64,000 nucleotides of DNA, taken from contig JAIWZP010000066.1 of assembly GCA_025201375.1 (NCBI GenBank), positions 62,001 through 126,000 on the forward strand, given 5' to 3'. A model generated the notes under the pieces. The model was given only the letters and a program-made list of their open reading frames with translations, was not told where the DNA came from and did not search any database. Made by a program: the position numbers and the translations under genes. This document shows positions 34,971 to 46,141 of this stretch, piece by piece. Every line of letters starts with the position of its first letter. Position 1 is the first letter of the stretch. The DNA comes from Gongronella butleri. Taxonomy: Eukaryota; Mucoromycota; Mucoromycetes; Mucorales; Cunninghamellaceae.

Positions 34971-35506
34971 ATCCCCCCCAACTTCTCTAAATCTTGAATA
35001 AAAAAGCCATGTTCTCTTTCCCCCCCCCCTTTTTTTTTGTTTGCACTGGTCGTGGGGTTGCGCTCGGTTGCACAGCCGGCTCATCTCCGAGGAGAGGGGG
35101 GCGGACCACGCTTGCTTGTTGTCATTGCCCTTTCGTTTGTTTGTGTCGCCTTCCACATTAGGACACACAAAATGAGCCCGAATTGCTGCTGAATTGATTG
35201 CAATTGGCATGCTATCCTTACCTTCTCGGAGCACGCGCGGCGGCTAACAAGTTTGCTTCGCGCGCCGGACGGAGCTCCTTTGTAAAGTGGGCATTGGGCG
35301 GCATCTAGATTTTATGCTTTTTTTTTTTTTGCACGTTTGTGCAAATGGTGATCTGCAGATCGATTCCTTATGCACCGCACAAGTGCGGATGTGTACGCGG
35401 CACGACATGAAAGACGTGGACAAAGCGACGATGGGCGGAAAAAGAAAAAAAAAAGGGAGCCGATGACGCGTCCGTGGAACAAATGGCCGCGTTTCAGCAT
35501 ACTCAT

Positions 35507-35540
<34 letters not shown>

Positions 35541-36687
35541 TTCGCTTGCGCGTGCTATTTTGGCCGAGAGGGTGACAGAGAGGAAAAAAAGGCGGCGCAA
35601 TGGCGTGGCGGTGGCCCGTAGACCGCTCCGAGGTGGTGCAGCTCAATTTTTTTTTTTTGCGTCCTGCAGTCAGATCACCGCATGCAAACCCAGCCACGCT
35701 GCCTCCCCTCGGCGGGTGCCAAAATGAAAAATGCGGTGGCTCTCCCGCGCGTGATGATGTCACGTACATCCTTGGACATTCAAGGAGACGGGAGGAAAAA
35801 AACGGAAAAAAAAAAGGCGGACGCGTTGTGGATCAACCGGCTCTTATTTGAAAATGGCGTGTACCTTGCGTCATGAACGTTGATCATGGTCAAAAGAAAG
35901 AAAAAAAGCAAGGTTGGCGTGCACTGATGAAGAATGAGCGGTGACGCGTTGAGTGCGGGATCCACCGGACCGGCTAGCCCAATCCTCAATGGCAAGAAAG
36001 CAAATTGCCAATGCGAAGAGCAACGGCAGGCAGGATAGCACCCTGTTGGCCCGTCATAAAGCCAGGCATGGCCGGGGGAGTTTGGAAAAAAAAAAAAAGC
36101 GGGTGTAACCCGAGCGGTCGTCCAGCGATCAGAGGGGCGGAAGGGAAAGGGCGAAAACAGAGCACACGCTCATGATCAAAACAAATGGTGCCAGGCGCCA
36201 GATAAAAAAAAATGGCGCAAAACGCACAAAGACAAAATGAGGGTGCCATGGCGCCATTGCACAAAGAAAAAATATAAGAAAAAAGGGGAGAAAAAGGGGG
36301 GGGGCGGGGGATGGACATCAAGAAGAGAAGGGGGTGGAACAATGAGGATGAGTTGAGCACGGTCATGGCAACAGCATGAACGGGTACAACGTCGGTGGAA
36401 GGATGGAGAATCAAAAAAAAAAAAAAAAAAAAAAAAAAAGGAGTCAGAACCTTATTGACGTTCATCATGCTTTCAAAAATGGCAACACCAAAATAAACGT
36501 GTGCTTATTTACGCCCTTTCTGCAAGTGTTTGATGATGTAGATCAGCGGGACCGAAAGAAAAAAAAAGGGGGAAGGGGGAGTATTTTGCCTTTTTTTTTT
36601 TTTTCTTTTTCTTCTTTGTATGTTTCTTGCCTTTGTTGTCCCCCTCACCACGCACGCCACTGTCCTTTCTTGTCCTTTTTTCTCGCC
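34971..36687. other. Intergenic region, no gene seen
   Basis: About 1.7 kb between two plus-strand genes. It is rich in A and T runs (T28 at 35511-35539, A25 at 36415-36439) and in (G/A)-rich stretches. Open frames are dominated by these runs. No repeat copy or RNA gene was recognised. Confidence 0.5.
34997..35002 (+). terminator. Candidate polyadenylation signal of oxidoreductase gene
   Basis: AATAAA lies 27 bases after the stop codon, followed by a C10 and T9 run. Confidence 0.4.
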
Positions 36688-38923
36688 ATGACCCTTCTTG
36701 TTACACAATTTGTCCAGCAGTATTCCAAGTGTGTTTTTCGTAAACGCGGCAGCAACAAGCTTACGCAACAACAGCAGCAACAATCGGTTCAGCAGCCTTC
36801 ACACGACCAACAGCAGCAAAAGCAACAAGAGCAACAGCAAAAACAACAGCAAAAACAACCACAGAAGCAACCGGCGCAACAGCAGCGCATGTGGCCATCG
36901 CTTTCGACACCTGTTCTCGCGTTTTCGCGCAACACGACGCAACCTGATCATGGATTGTGTCCATCCCCAGTGTTGCAAACGTGCTCATGCCCACGATCAA
37001 CATGTGGCGCGGGCAGCAGTGCGTGTGTCGACCGTCTGAAGCGCGCAATTGCTCTTCTTTATGGCCACGACAACACCAACATCCATCGACCACTCGCACT
37101 GCAATATCTCCAGCAGCTGGGCGACGAACATCAGGACCTGACGGCGCGTGCCGCGCAGGCCATTCTCGGGTTTTGCTACGAATTCGGCCTCGGTGTGGCC
37201 ATGGACTTTCAACAAGCCGAATATTATTATACACAGGCATTGTCACCGTTTCTCGACGTTGCCACCCTCGAGCGCACCATCGATTTGCGCTACCATGCTG
37301 CCAACGCCAACAACAAACACGAAGATCCATCGGCATCGGCATTGCAGCCACCAATGGCTCCATCCAATGACGATTTTATTTATTTGCAGGAAGCGCGCTG
37401 GGTGGCGGTTGCGCGCATGGCTTTTTTGCGCAAATATGGACGTCCTGGGATCAAGATGGATCGACGTGAAGCCGAGCATTACGAGCAGGTGATGCGCCGC
37501 CAAGGCAGCCAGGTGCTTGCGTGGTTTCGGCGTGCGGCGGCGTCGTACGCGTGTGCTGCAAGCCAATACTGCCTGGGTGTGTGCTACCACGACGGTGTGG
37601 TTGTGCAACGTGACGACCGTGAGGCATTCAGGTGGTACAAGAGCAGCGCCGACCAAGGAAACAGCCGCGGTCAGGGCATCCTGGGCTATTGCTATGGCCA
37701 AGGCTTCGGCATCGAAAAGGACGAACTCTTGGCCATGACATGGTATCTTCGCGCAGCCGCTCAGGGCGAGACCGTGGCCCTGTACAATATCGGCTATTGC
37801 TACGAGGAAGGCATTGGCGTCACCAAGGATCTGCATCAAGCTGTCACTTATTATCGTCAGGCGGCCGAGCAAGGTAATGCATTTGCCCAAAATGCTCTTG
37901 GTTATTGTTTCGAGGATGGCATTGGCCTGCAGCCCGATTTAAAGCAAGCATGCTATTGGTATCGCCTATCTGCTCAGCAAGGCTATCCATGGGCACAATG
38001 CAATCTGGGCTATTGCTATCAAAATGGCATTGGCGTCGACAAGGACCCCGCACAAGGCGCCCATTGGTATCGGCAAGCTGCTCTTCAGGGACACGCACGC
38101 GCACAACACAATCTGGGCTTTTGCTTCCAAAATGCCATTGGCGTCGACAAGAACCCCGTGATGGCCGTCGCTTGGTACCGCCGGTCGGCTGACCAAGGCA
38201 ATATCTTTGCCTACCACTCCTTGGGCTATTGCTATCAAAATGGTATTGGCGTCAAGGTCAATGAGCGCGAGGCCGTCTATTGGTATTACTTGTCTGCCGA
38301 GCAGCACCACGCCCCCGCCCAATTGTCCCTGGGCTTCTGCTATCGCAATGGTCTTGGCGTCAAAAAGAACGAACGTGAGGCTGTCAAATGGTTCCGCAGA
38401 TCCGCACAGCAAGGTAATGCCCTCGCCCAAAATTCCCTTGGCTTCTGCTACGAAGAGGGTCTTGGCCTCACAAAGGACCCTGCACACGCCGTCTATTGGT
38501 ACCTCAAGGCCGCAAAGCAAAACAATCCATGGGCACAGTGCAATCTCGGCTTTTGTTACGCCAATGGCATCGGCGTCAATGCACACCTCGCAAAAGCCGT
38601 CTATTGGTACCGCAAGGCAGCCGCACAGCACCATGCTCGCGCGCAGGACAAGCTCGGCGTCCACCTCCAGACAGGCGCGGGCGTCACACGCAATTTGCCA
38701 CTCGCCTTCAAGTACTTTATGCTCGCCGCAGACCAGGGCCAGATCTCCGCTCAATATCACCTTGCACAGTGCTATGAAAAAGGCATGGGCGTCGACATCA
38801 ATCTCCAGCACGCATTGGCTTGGTATGAGCGTGCAGCATCCGTAAGAAAAAAAAATGGCAAAGCCCATTTTTCTATTTTTTTTTTTTTTTTTTTTTTTTT
38901 TTGGCATTTGGTGCGAATGGCTC

Positions 38924-38957
<34 letters not shown>

Positions 38958-39115
38958 GTGGCTGCCGAAGCTCCCAAGAACGACTGCGTCGCCTGCTCTT
39001 GCGGTATTGTCTGGAAAACGCGTCAGGGTCGCCACATGACAGCAAGAATGGCTTGGATCATCCTTTGGTCACGCCCACGGAGTGGATCTCCGGCTATGCC
39101 GCACCCGCCGCCTGA
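36688..39115 (+). CDS. Sel1-repeat protein, chitin synthase regulator-like
   Basis: Exons 36688..38841 and 38957..39115 give 770 residues. After a Gln-rich segment (about 29-68) come about 14 Sel1-like repeats of 36 residues (alpha/alpha solenoid), with the recurring pattern A..LGYCYQNGIGV.KD...A..WYR.AA.QG; ten consecutive copies are nearly regular from about 300 to 715. Fungal proteins of this build include the Skt5/Chs4 activators of chitin synthase and many signalling adaptors, so it is a protein-interaction scaffold. No C-terminal CaaX box is present: it ends ISGYAAPAA. The second exon restores a helical, charged tail; without the splice the frame would code a long phenylalanine run from the T tracts in the intron. 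Confidence 0.85.
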
Positions 39116-39400
39116 GCTTTCTCATCTTCCCTCCCCCCTACTTTATACCTTGTTTCCTTGTCTTCCACTCTTTTTTTCTCGTTTACTTGTAGATACCATC
39201 CTAATTGCACATTTTGTCATCAGCTTCCTGTTTAATCATTAAAGCATCACTGGTTGAATTCCCTTTTTGGACGGTCCCATGAGGCATGGTCATGTTATTG
39301 CGAGGGTGATGCGACATGAGAATTCGAAACGCTTGCCAAAAGCCTGTTTAAAACCAATTTTCTACGCAAGGACCAAACCATCGCTTGCATTTCCAGACAT
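39116..39400. other. 3' flank of Sel1 gene, no feature
   Basis: T-rich sequence after the stop codon. The minus-strand relic begins within the next few hundred bases. Confidence 0.3.
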
Positions 39401-39419
39401 GTATGAAAAAAAGCAAACG

Positions 39420-40550
39420 TTGCGTTTCCGTCGACGACATGTGGTTTTACAGTCAGGCAGCCGACAGCCCGATGTCAACAGATGAAATGACGCTGGTATG
39501 CTCGTTTTGCTGTAATGAAAATTACGCAGATCCTCGTTGTCCCACAGGGCAGGGAGCTTCTCATTGAGGGCGAGGATTGTCGTTGCGGATGGCGGCAGGC
39601 CCTTGCTGGCACTCGGTAAGCATTTGGAACAGGAGCAGCAAAGCGACCCAGTAAAGACGCGAAAGCGATGCGTCCGTGCGATCAATGCACGCGCGCAGCA
39701 ATTTGAGCGTGTCGATCTGGTCGTGCATCGTGGAAGCGACCATCAGGAGTGCAGACTGGCCCGCAGCCAAGACGCCTACATGGGGCAATCGTTTGATTTT
39801 CGGAGAAAACTCGATGCAGCGTCTGCATCAGCGGCGTGACGGCCTGCTGGCCATGCGTAGCAGTGTCCAATGCCCGCTCCAATGTCATGTACACGAGCGC
39901 TTGCCGCGTGTTCATTGGGGCCCGCGTGTCGCTCGACGTCCAAAAGCATATCCACAAGCGCGATATAGCCTTCCATCGCGTAATGCCACGGATAACGCTT
40001 GCACACCGACGCTAGGTATGCACTGAGAATCGATGGCGTCAGGGATGACGAGTAGAGAAGCCACAGCCACCGGAAAAGCAGTGAATGCGCATGAATTTGC
40101 GTACGCCCAGGCGGCGACAGCAAAATAAAGTCAAAAAGAGGCGAAAACAGACCGAAGGCCGCTTGGATCTTCCTCCAGCCACACGTGCACATGCGCAATC
40201 ATCTCTTGGAACAGCTCAGGTCGATGCGACTATGTTCTCCTGGTCGCGCTCAAAATGCCGCCGAAACAGGTCAAACAGGCACGACACCAAACAGCTTCCT
40301 TTCAACCGTCTTTGCACACCAAAAGTGCATTGTGCACCTGCTGCAGTGTCGTCTCGCGCGTAGATACGTCTCCATCGCCGCGACCATCGCACGTAAACTG
40401 GTCACAAGCGTGAGAACGTGCAAGAAGCGATAGGCCGTGCTCATCGTGCCCCAGCGCCTGCTGAAACCCGCCCACGACGTCGCCCACAAGACCAATGGCT
40501 CGTTGCACTGCAACAAACCGATGCTCAGCCTTGTCAGTCATCGATCGACA
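39420..40550 (-). pseudogene. Frameshifted gene relic, unrecognised helical protein
   Basis: Reading the minus strand from ATG near 40540, protein-like sequence passes through at least six frame changes, none of which coincides with splice signals. Segments in order: AEHRFVAVQRAIGLVGDVV, AYRFLHVLTLVTSLRAMV, TTLQQVHNALLVCKDG, LFDLFRRHFERDQENIV, ELFQEMIAHVHVWLEEDP, LFRWLWLLYSSSLTPSIL with YPWHYAMEGYIALVDMLL, QALVYMTLERALDTA, LPHVGVLAAGQSALLMVA, then KLPALWDNEDLRNFHYS. The leucine-rich helical character is constant, so this is one gene broken by small indels (or poor sequence). The family was not recognised. Confidence 0.6.
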
Positions 40551-42159
40551 AAAGGGGAAGACGCAAAAAATAAAAATTAAAATAAAAGAGGAAGAAAAAG
40601 GCAAAAGGCAACAGCGTGCTGCGGTTCAACCCCACCCCTTTTATTTGCCCAGAATTTTATTTTCCAGCGGACACTCTTTGACCCCTTTTGCCTAACAATG
40701 ACGAGAAAATGCCAATTTCGATCAAATTCAAGCAAATTCGAGCAAACTACATAAATTGCATTCCTTTACAACTCATTGGGAGTAGCCGAATTTAATGATT
40801 TAGCAAAAACGACTGTTATTCGTCTCGCGCGTGGTTGACCCCACACACCGTCGCCAAATTGCTTTTATTCACAATTATTACTGTTGTTATGCTCTGATCT
40901 CTATAAAATTTGGATCCGTGGTCTCTTGCTGGACATTGCAATTGCATGTTCTATACGCAATGAATCGGCACCCGAAACATCATTGGTTGTAAAAAACGCG
41001 CGATTACACCGAAAATCCAAAAATTCGCTTGCTCTTCGCCAAGCAAGCTTTCCAGAGCCCAAAAACGCATCGCAAAGTCAAGAGAGAAGCTTGAAAGACA
41101 GGTTAGGACACCATCGGCAGTTGTTGCAAGTTGTGGTGGCACGCTGCACATCAAATTTTTGTAGTGGCGAGCCGCCAAAAAAAAAAAAAAAGTCCTTGGA
41201 ATTGCGTCAAACTTGCACAAGAAGGCCTGCATGGAAATACCATGAGAAATGCCAAAAAAGAACGCGGTCCGTCTGTTCAGTGATGAGCAATGAGTGATTT
41301 TTGATTATATTTCAACCACTATTTTCACCAGAAGAACTCGTCTATAGAGTCACGTCGCCGCGTCCAGTAGCAAGAGACACCCGAGGGACGTGTAATTGAC
41401 GAGAAACAGGCGCGTGTCACTCGACGACTGACGCACTTTATGGCGCGTCGAAAAATCTCTATGATTTTGAAACCGTATCAAAATTGCCAAAAGACCACTT
41501 TTTTCATTGATCACCGATTCCACGTACGCAGCGAGCCATGTTGTTTTTCTGATGGTGTATGCTTCTCGGAGATACAGGCACTTTTGTCGAGATGACCTTG
41601 AGTCGAAAATAAGACCTCAAACGCATTTTTCGCCTAACCAGTCAATGGATCTTAGGTTTTTGTTTGATTTTCGTCGGTGAATGCGGCGTGCTTACCATGT
41701 GGTTAAATAGCGTGGCGATCTGAAGACCTAATTCACTTTTTATTCAAACCCATGCCTGTACCTCTTGTCGTATTGGTGGTTTTGAAAATCGTGATTTCGC
41801 ACCATCCAGAGATCACATCGCGACAAGAGTGGGCTCATTTGAACAATAAGGCGTAGAATAAGTCGGGTTGAATAGCTGAATCCATAGTACATTGTAAATA
41901 AACAGCCCCAAAACCCAACTTTGCGCGCGTATTACTCGGGCTCACGCATCAATTTTCTTTCAAACCGTGCGCATTTGACAGTCAATCACCTGCACTCTCG
42001 AACAATTTGGTATTGGCCACAGGAATGGATGGCTCATATGACCAGCAACATGTGGACAGCCCCACTTCCCAAAAAAAAAAAAAAAAAAAAAAAAAAAGTA
42101 CAGCGTAGCAAGTTATTTTAGAGAAAAACGTCATTTATTGTATGACTTGCATTATTGGT
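40551..42159. other. Repeat-bearing intergenic region
   Basis: About 1.6 kb between the gene relic and the cysteine-rich gene, holding repeat copy B and an A26 run near 42072-42097. No conserved frame was seen. Confidence 0.6.
41060..41860 (+). repeat. Long dispersed repeat family, copy B
   Basis: Matches copies A and C in order and orientation, for example GAGAAACAGGCGCGTGT, TTTATGGCGCGTCGAAAA, ACGTACGCAGCGAGCCATG, CCAGTCAATGGATC, CCATGTGGTTAAATAGCGTGG and GCACCATCCAGAGATC. Its landmark GCAGCGAGCCATG lies 14.4 kb from that of copy A. Confidence 0.75.
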
Positions 42160-42879
42160 TCAATCGTATACAGAACAATGTCCTTTAGTATTACCAGGCT
42201 TAATTACGCAGCGCCCCGCTTTCTTCCTTAAAGTTGGACACTGTCTATCGGTTGAGCATTCGCCAGTTTCAGGAGCATAACACATGCCATTTTTTTTGAG
42301 CACTCGAGGACAGCAGCGCCCATTGATAGGTGCTTGATTATGGCCACCGCAGTTGACACCTGCTTCTAATTTGTGACAATAATGGTCTGCACCACAAGTT
42401 GTATCAGATCCAGAACAACCACGATAGTTCGCGCCTGCATAGGGATAGCAACGCGCGCGACAAACACCTTGGACAAGCTCGGTTCCTTCACAGCATTTTC
42501 CATGGAAGGGGGGCTCGGTAGATTCACCACAGGCATGATTACATCTACCATTTTTCGGCACAAGATCAGGGCAACAAACTCCATTGACCGGGGAATGTAA
42601 AAATTCTCCACAAGCACCACGACATATGTTATCTTGAAGCGTCAGGCCTTCGCAGCATTTTCCTTCGACAGGGCTTACGTTCTCTACACCACATGTAGCA
42701 GAACAAATCAGCGTACCGAAAAAATCCGATGGTTTGCTGTTGGGAGGGCATTTTCCGTCAAGAGGAATGTTAACGCAGCCAAATCCACCGCAAATTATCG
42801 GATGCGATTCATCAATCACCCCTGCAATGGCTAGAGACGCCGTCACCAGAACGTTCAAAGTTAGTATGATAAATTTCAT
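42160..42879 (-). CDS. Secreted cysteine-rich repeat protein
   Basis: Intronless frame of 239 residues from ATG 42879. A signal peptide (about 1-20, MKFIILTLNVLVTASLAIAG) is followed by a mature chain with some 30 cysteines and recurring short units of the form PV.G.CC..L...N..C...CG (for example PVEGKCCEG, PVNGVCCPD, PFHGKCCEG, PINGRCCP). There is no transmembrane segment or GPI signal. Such proteins are typically extracellular and disulfide-stabilised; roles range from wall components to secreted effectors, and none can be chosen here. Translation could begin upstream in frame, but only this start exposes the signal peptide. Base composition is more AT-rich than the neighbouring genes and repeats flank it. 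Confidence 0.8.
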   Translation of the reverse strand: MKFIILTLNVLVTASLAIAGVIDESHPIICGGFGCVNIPLDGKCPPNSKPSDFFGTLICSATCGVENVSPVEGKCCEGLTLQDNICRGACGEFLHSPVNGVCCPDLVPKNGRCNHACGESTEPPFHGKCCEGTELVQGVCRARCYPYAGANYRGCSGSDTTCGADHYCHKLEAGVNCGGHNQAPINGRCCPRVLKKNGMCYAPETGECSTDRQCPTLRKKAGRCVIKPGNTKGHCSVYD

Positions 42880-44457
42880 TTCTACAATGTGGAAAGTGAA
42901 AAAGAAAAGACCACAAATCTTACATGAATGCTTTATGGCCCTCTGGAGGCTTGTGCACATTCTCCTATTTTTTGGGGGGTCTAGGCACACATTCTTTTAT
43001 TTCCTGCTAGGCACACGTTCCCCTATTTTTGTTTCGTCTCCCAGATAACGAGGAGAGAATTTCCCTCTTGAATATTCTCGTTGTCTTTTGTGATGAGAGC
43101 AGGGAGGGCCCTTCGATCCAATGCCCCCGCAACCAGCACGTTTTGTAGCATTTAAAGGGGTCGCTGCAACCGAAACCAGCGCGACAAGCATCGTCTGCAC
43201 AATGGCGTACGGCTGTAAGCCGCCAAGCGCGTCCATCGCGACCTCAAGATCATACAGCAGCGCGATCAAAGGCGTACCAGACAACGCAGACACCTGGCGC
43301 GTCTTTTTTTCTCTTTTTCTTTTTTTTTTCAGGCCCTGTGTGACCCAGTGGGTGGCCAATTGGTGCAAGGGATCTGGGACGGAAGTCCAGGCGCCCAGAA
43401 AAGCGGAAAGGGAGTTGGTACGTGCTCAAAAAGTCACGGACGCCAGGCCATGCCTTGCACGCGACTCATCAAGCTTGGTCACGGCCCTGCACGCGTCCAA
43501 ATGTGAAATGCCACAATATGATAACTACGTGGAAACCTGTAGCTTGTACTGAAATCCCTTTTAAAAAAAAATGCCTACAAATCCAATCTTATGATATCAT
43601 AAACACTACAAAACAATCTAGAACTTTTTCATTAGGTAATTTCGTTGCGTCTTTTTCAACATGGCGTTGAAAACCATAGTGAGGTCTATTGAGCCGTTGT
43701 GCAGATGAATCCAAAATATCGACTTTTTCACAAACATACAGACAGTACCGTACGTAATACTACTGTACGTATTGTCTTCTTGTCAAATTCTTATTTAATC
43801 GCAGTGACGTGAAACTTGCATTGCACGAATTAGACGGCGGGCGCAGGCGTGCGTCATTTCCAGAATGCTTTTTAATTGGCCGATGCTGCGCGACCTTTGT
43901 TTTGTATGATACGCTTGTGAAATCCGCTCTACGTATGATAATACTGTAACATTTCAAAAAAATTTTGACCTCAATAATGTTCTCGTCGGCAACCGATAGG
44001 ACTATTCGACTACACACGGCGTTTTTGACATGTCGAATGGACCTGTTGATGAATCTCTATCGAATGAGACCAGTCAGCTTGTCATTGTTGTATTTGCTGC
44101 TTGCAGAGCGTGATCTCGTTATGTAAAAATCACAATGGACACGTCCATGTGAAAGAGAATGTGAGATTACCCTAAGTCAGACGCGCTGGCCATGTCTGGA
44201 CTTGTATTTCACAAGTTGTGATAAAAAGAAAAAAAAAAAGAAAAGAAGCAAACCCGATGCAAATCGCGACGTGCATTCTCAGTGCCGCATCCTAAGATAC
44301 AGAGGAAGATTCATTTTTTTACGTTACAGACGAAACAAAGACATCGAGCAAATCACGCTTGATTCATAAAAGGCAAAGCTCATTTCAACAAGCGCGAGAT
44401 TCTCCGAGGTCCATCCACCAACGTGCCTTTTTTTTCAATTTTTGTGTTGCTTTAGCC
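42880..44457. other. Intergenic region with decayed coding segment
   Basis: About 1.6 kb. The part at 43090-43510 holds minus-strand protein-like fragments listed separately. The part at 43560-44440 is AT-rich, with TACTGTA-type motifs and no convincing frame. Confidence 0.4.
43090..43510 (-). pseudogene. Second decayed helical gene fragment
   Basis: On the minus strand, HLDACRAVTKLDESRARHGL, then after a frame change FLGAWTSVPDPLHQLATHW, then after an A/T-rich possible intron SGTPLIALLYDLEVAMDALG and YAIVQTMLVALVSVAAT. Style and strand resemble the relic at 39.4-40.55 kb. It may be the upstream part of that same gene, separated by about 2.5 kb that now contains repeat copy B and the cysteine-rich gene. 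That link is inference. Confidence 0.35.
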
Positions 44458-44963
44458 ATGGCATTTGTGGCTCCTGTTCTTGTTGGCGCTTCTTTTGGCA
44501 TTATCACGTCGGTTGTCGTCAACAAACATGTGAACTATCAAGTGGCAAAGTACATGTATGGTGATAAGACGCTTGGTAAGGCGAAAATTCTGTAATTTTT
44601 TTTTTTTTTTTTTTTGTTGCTGACAGTGGCTCATGCTCGCCCCCTTGGTACATAGACAATCCCAACCTAAGCGTGTCGCAGCGGCTCGAACAATATCCTA
44701 GCTCATCGCTTCCTGCAGAGGTGCTTGGGTGGGGCGGGTCGTTTGCTATTCTCAGCAAAACTATGTTTCCGGCGTCCACAAAGAAGCGCCTGTTTTTTGA
44801 CAAGCCGCCACCAGGGTCCAACATACGCGTAGCCACCGCGAAAATGGCTCTAGAGGTCTTTGTGCGCATCGGGGCCTTTTTTTACATCCCCGCGGCGGTT
44901 GGCGGCGCAGCCGGGCGTTTAGGTTCTTACAGCGGTGGTGACAAGAATCGAAACGAGGCATAA
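44458..44963 (+). CDS. Small membrane protein of unknown function
   Basis: Exons 44458..44575 and 44656..44963 give 141 residues. Two hydrophobic stretches are visible, at about 4-21 (APVLVGASFGIITSVVV) and about 105-125 (EVFVRIGAFFYIPAAVGGAAG), separated by a polar, proline-containing middle. The family was not recognised. Glycine/alanine-rich helices and the small size would suit an organelle membrane protein, but this is not evidence of location. It is convergent with the EXPERA gene, with stop codons 141 bp apart. Confidence 0.65.
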
Positions 44964-45104
44964 ATCCCCCCTTTCCCCCTCACCGACACCTCTGTAGACA
45001 AATTCATCCCCTTGCACAATCCTCCTTGTACATATAAAGCACTTTTATCAAGTTTATTCGTTCAATCAAAGATGAAATGGCACAACAGATGTCAAATCAC
45101 AGTC

Positions 45105-45923
45105 TCACGCCGACTTTTTCAGACTTGACGCACCCAGCTCGCGGCAAAGCTGCGCACCAAGCTTGAAGAAAATGACGCTGGGCACGACGATCCAAGTACA
45201 GTTGGGCACCTTTGATATTTTTCATAAAAAAGGGGGCAAAGATGAGATATACCGCTGGCCGCGCACATTTGTTTTGCATTTCCTTACAATCCACAGACCA
45301 AGGAAAGTGGGCCAGTCATTGTGGCCCGTGTGCTTCATGCCGGAAAACACCTCATTCAGGCCGTACAAGATGGTTTTGTTGAGTGTGAGCACAATGGCCG
45401 TGAAGCCGAGCAATTGCACGCGACTGGCATTGTACTTTCCAGGGTTGCGCACCATGTACAGGTACAACAGATTCATTGTCGATTCCACGACGTTCATAAA
45501 GGCTGTTAAAAATATAAAAAAAAAAATCAATAAGGGGTGACTCGTGCCATTGACGCGTCGCCGGCGCGTTCCTCTCCCCCATTACCCTGCGCAGACGTCC
45601 ATCCGTCGTTGGAGTGCAGAGCAGGCAGCCCATACACGTAATCAATCTAAAAAAGAATTGAAAATCAGCAAAAATAGAAACAGGCCACTGATCTGCGCGC
45701 AATTCTTGCCTTGGCATAGAGGTTGTAGGGCGTCCAGAGGTAATTTAAGCTGCCGCCTTCCATGCTGTGAGGCCGGAGCAAGCAATAGCCGGCGTCCTGA
45801 AAAAGGGCGTAAGTCACAACGCGACCGTTCAAATACGACCGACAAAAGCCTCACCCAATAAACAACAAGACTAGAGACCAAAAACCAGAGCTGGATCCAC
45901 GCAGGTGTCTTTACAGAAGCCAT
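45105..45923 (-). CDS. EXPERA-domain (EBP/TM6SF2-like) membrane protein
   Basis: Exons 45923..45855, 45796..45710, 45646..45586, 45502..45288 and 45209..45105 give 178 residues. Four or five hydrophobic segments and the motifs LYAKIDYVYG, NDGWTSAQAFMNVVES, and near the end LWIVPNCTWIVVPS fit the EXPERA domain, shared by emopamil-binding sterol isomerases and TMEM97/TM6SF2-like proteins of ER membranes. Lipid or sterol handling is likely; enzyme activity cannot be claimed. Intron 2 begins GCAAGA directly after AAG and joins AK to IDYVYG without a gap: a GC-AG intron. A weak GT donor 21 bases on would insert seven residues, so the choice needs transcript support. Confidence 0.85.
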
Positions 45924-46141
45924 GGTAACAATAAAAAGAAGAGACGAGGTGGGAGTGGGAAAAAAAAAAAGAAGAAAAAAAAAAAAAAGGCAAGCCTGCG
46001 TCAATTCCCTTTTTTGAAAAGGCGCGTGCCTGCAAAAAACAGAGTTGCGGCCCGACAAGGGATCCGTTGGATTTCGTGCAACCAGATCACAATGCGAATC
46101 GCTGGCAATTTTATTGGATAATTTACAAAATGCGAGTTTCT

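Noticed and set aside
38842..39039. Unspliced continuation of the Sel1 protein
   Set aside because: It codes mainly a phenylalanine run from intron T tracts; a GTAAGA donor and TTTTAG acceptor give a sensible charged tail instead.
40884..41297. 137-codon frame in repeat copy B
   Set aside because: The frame is not kept in copies A and C and has no motif, so it is chance.
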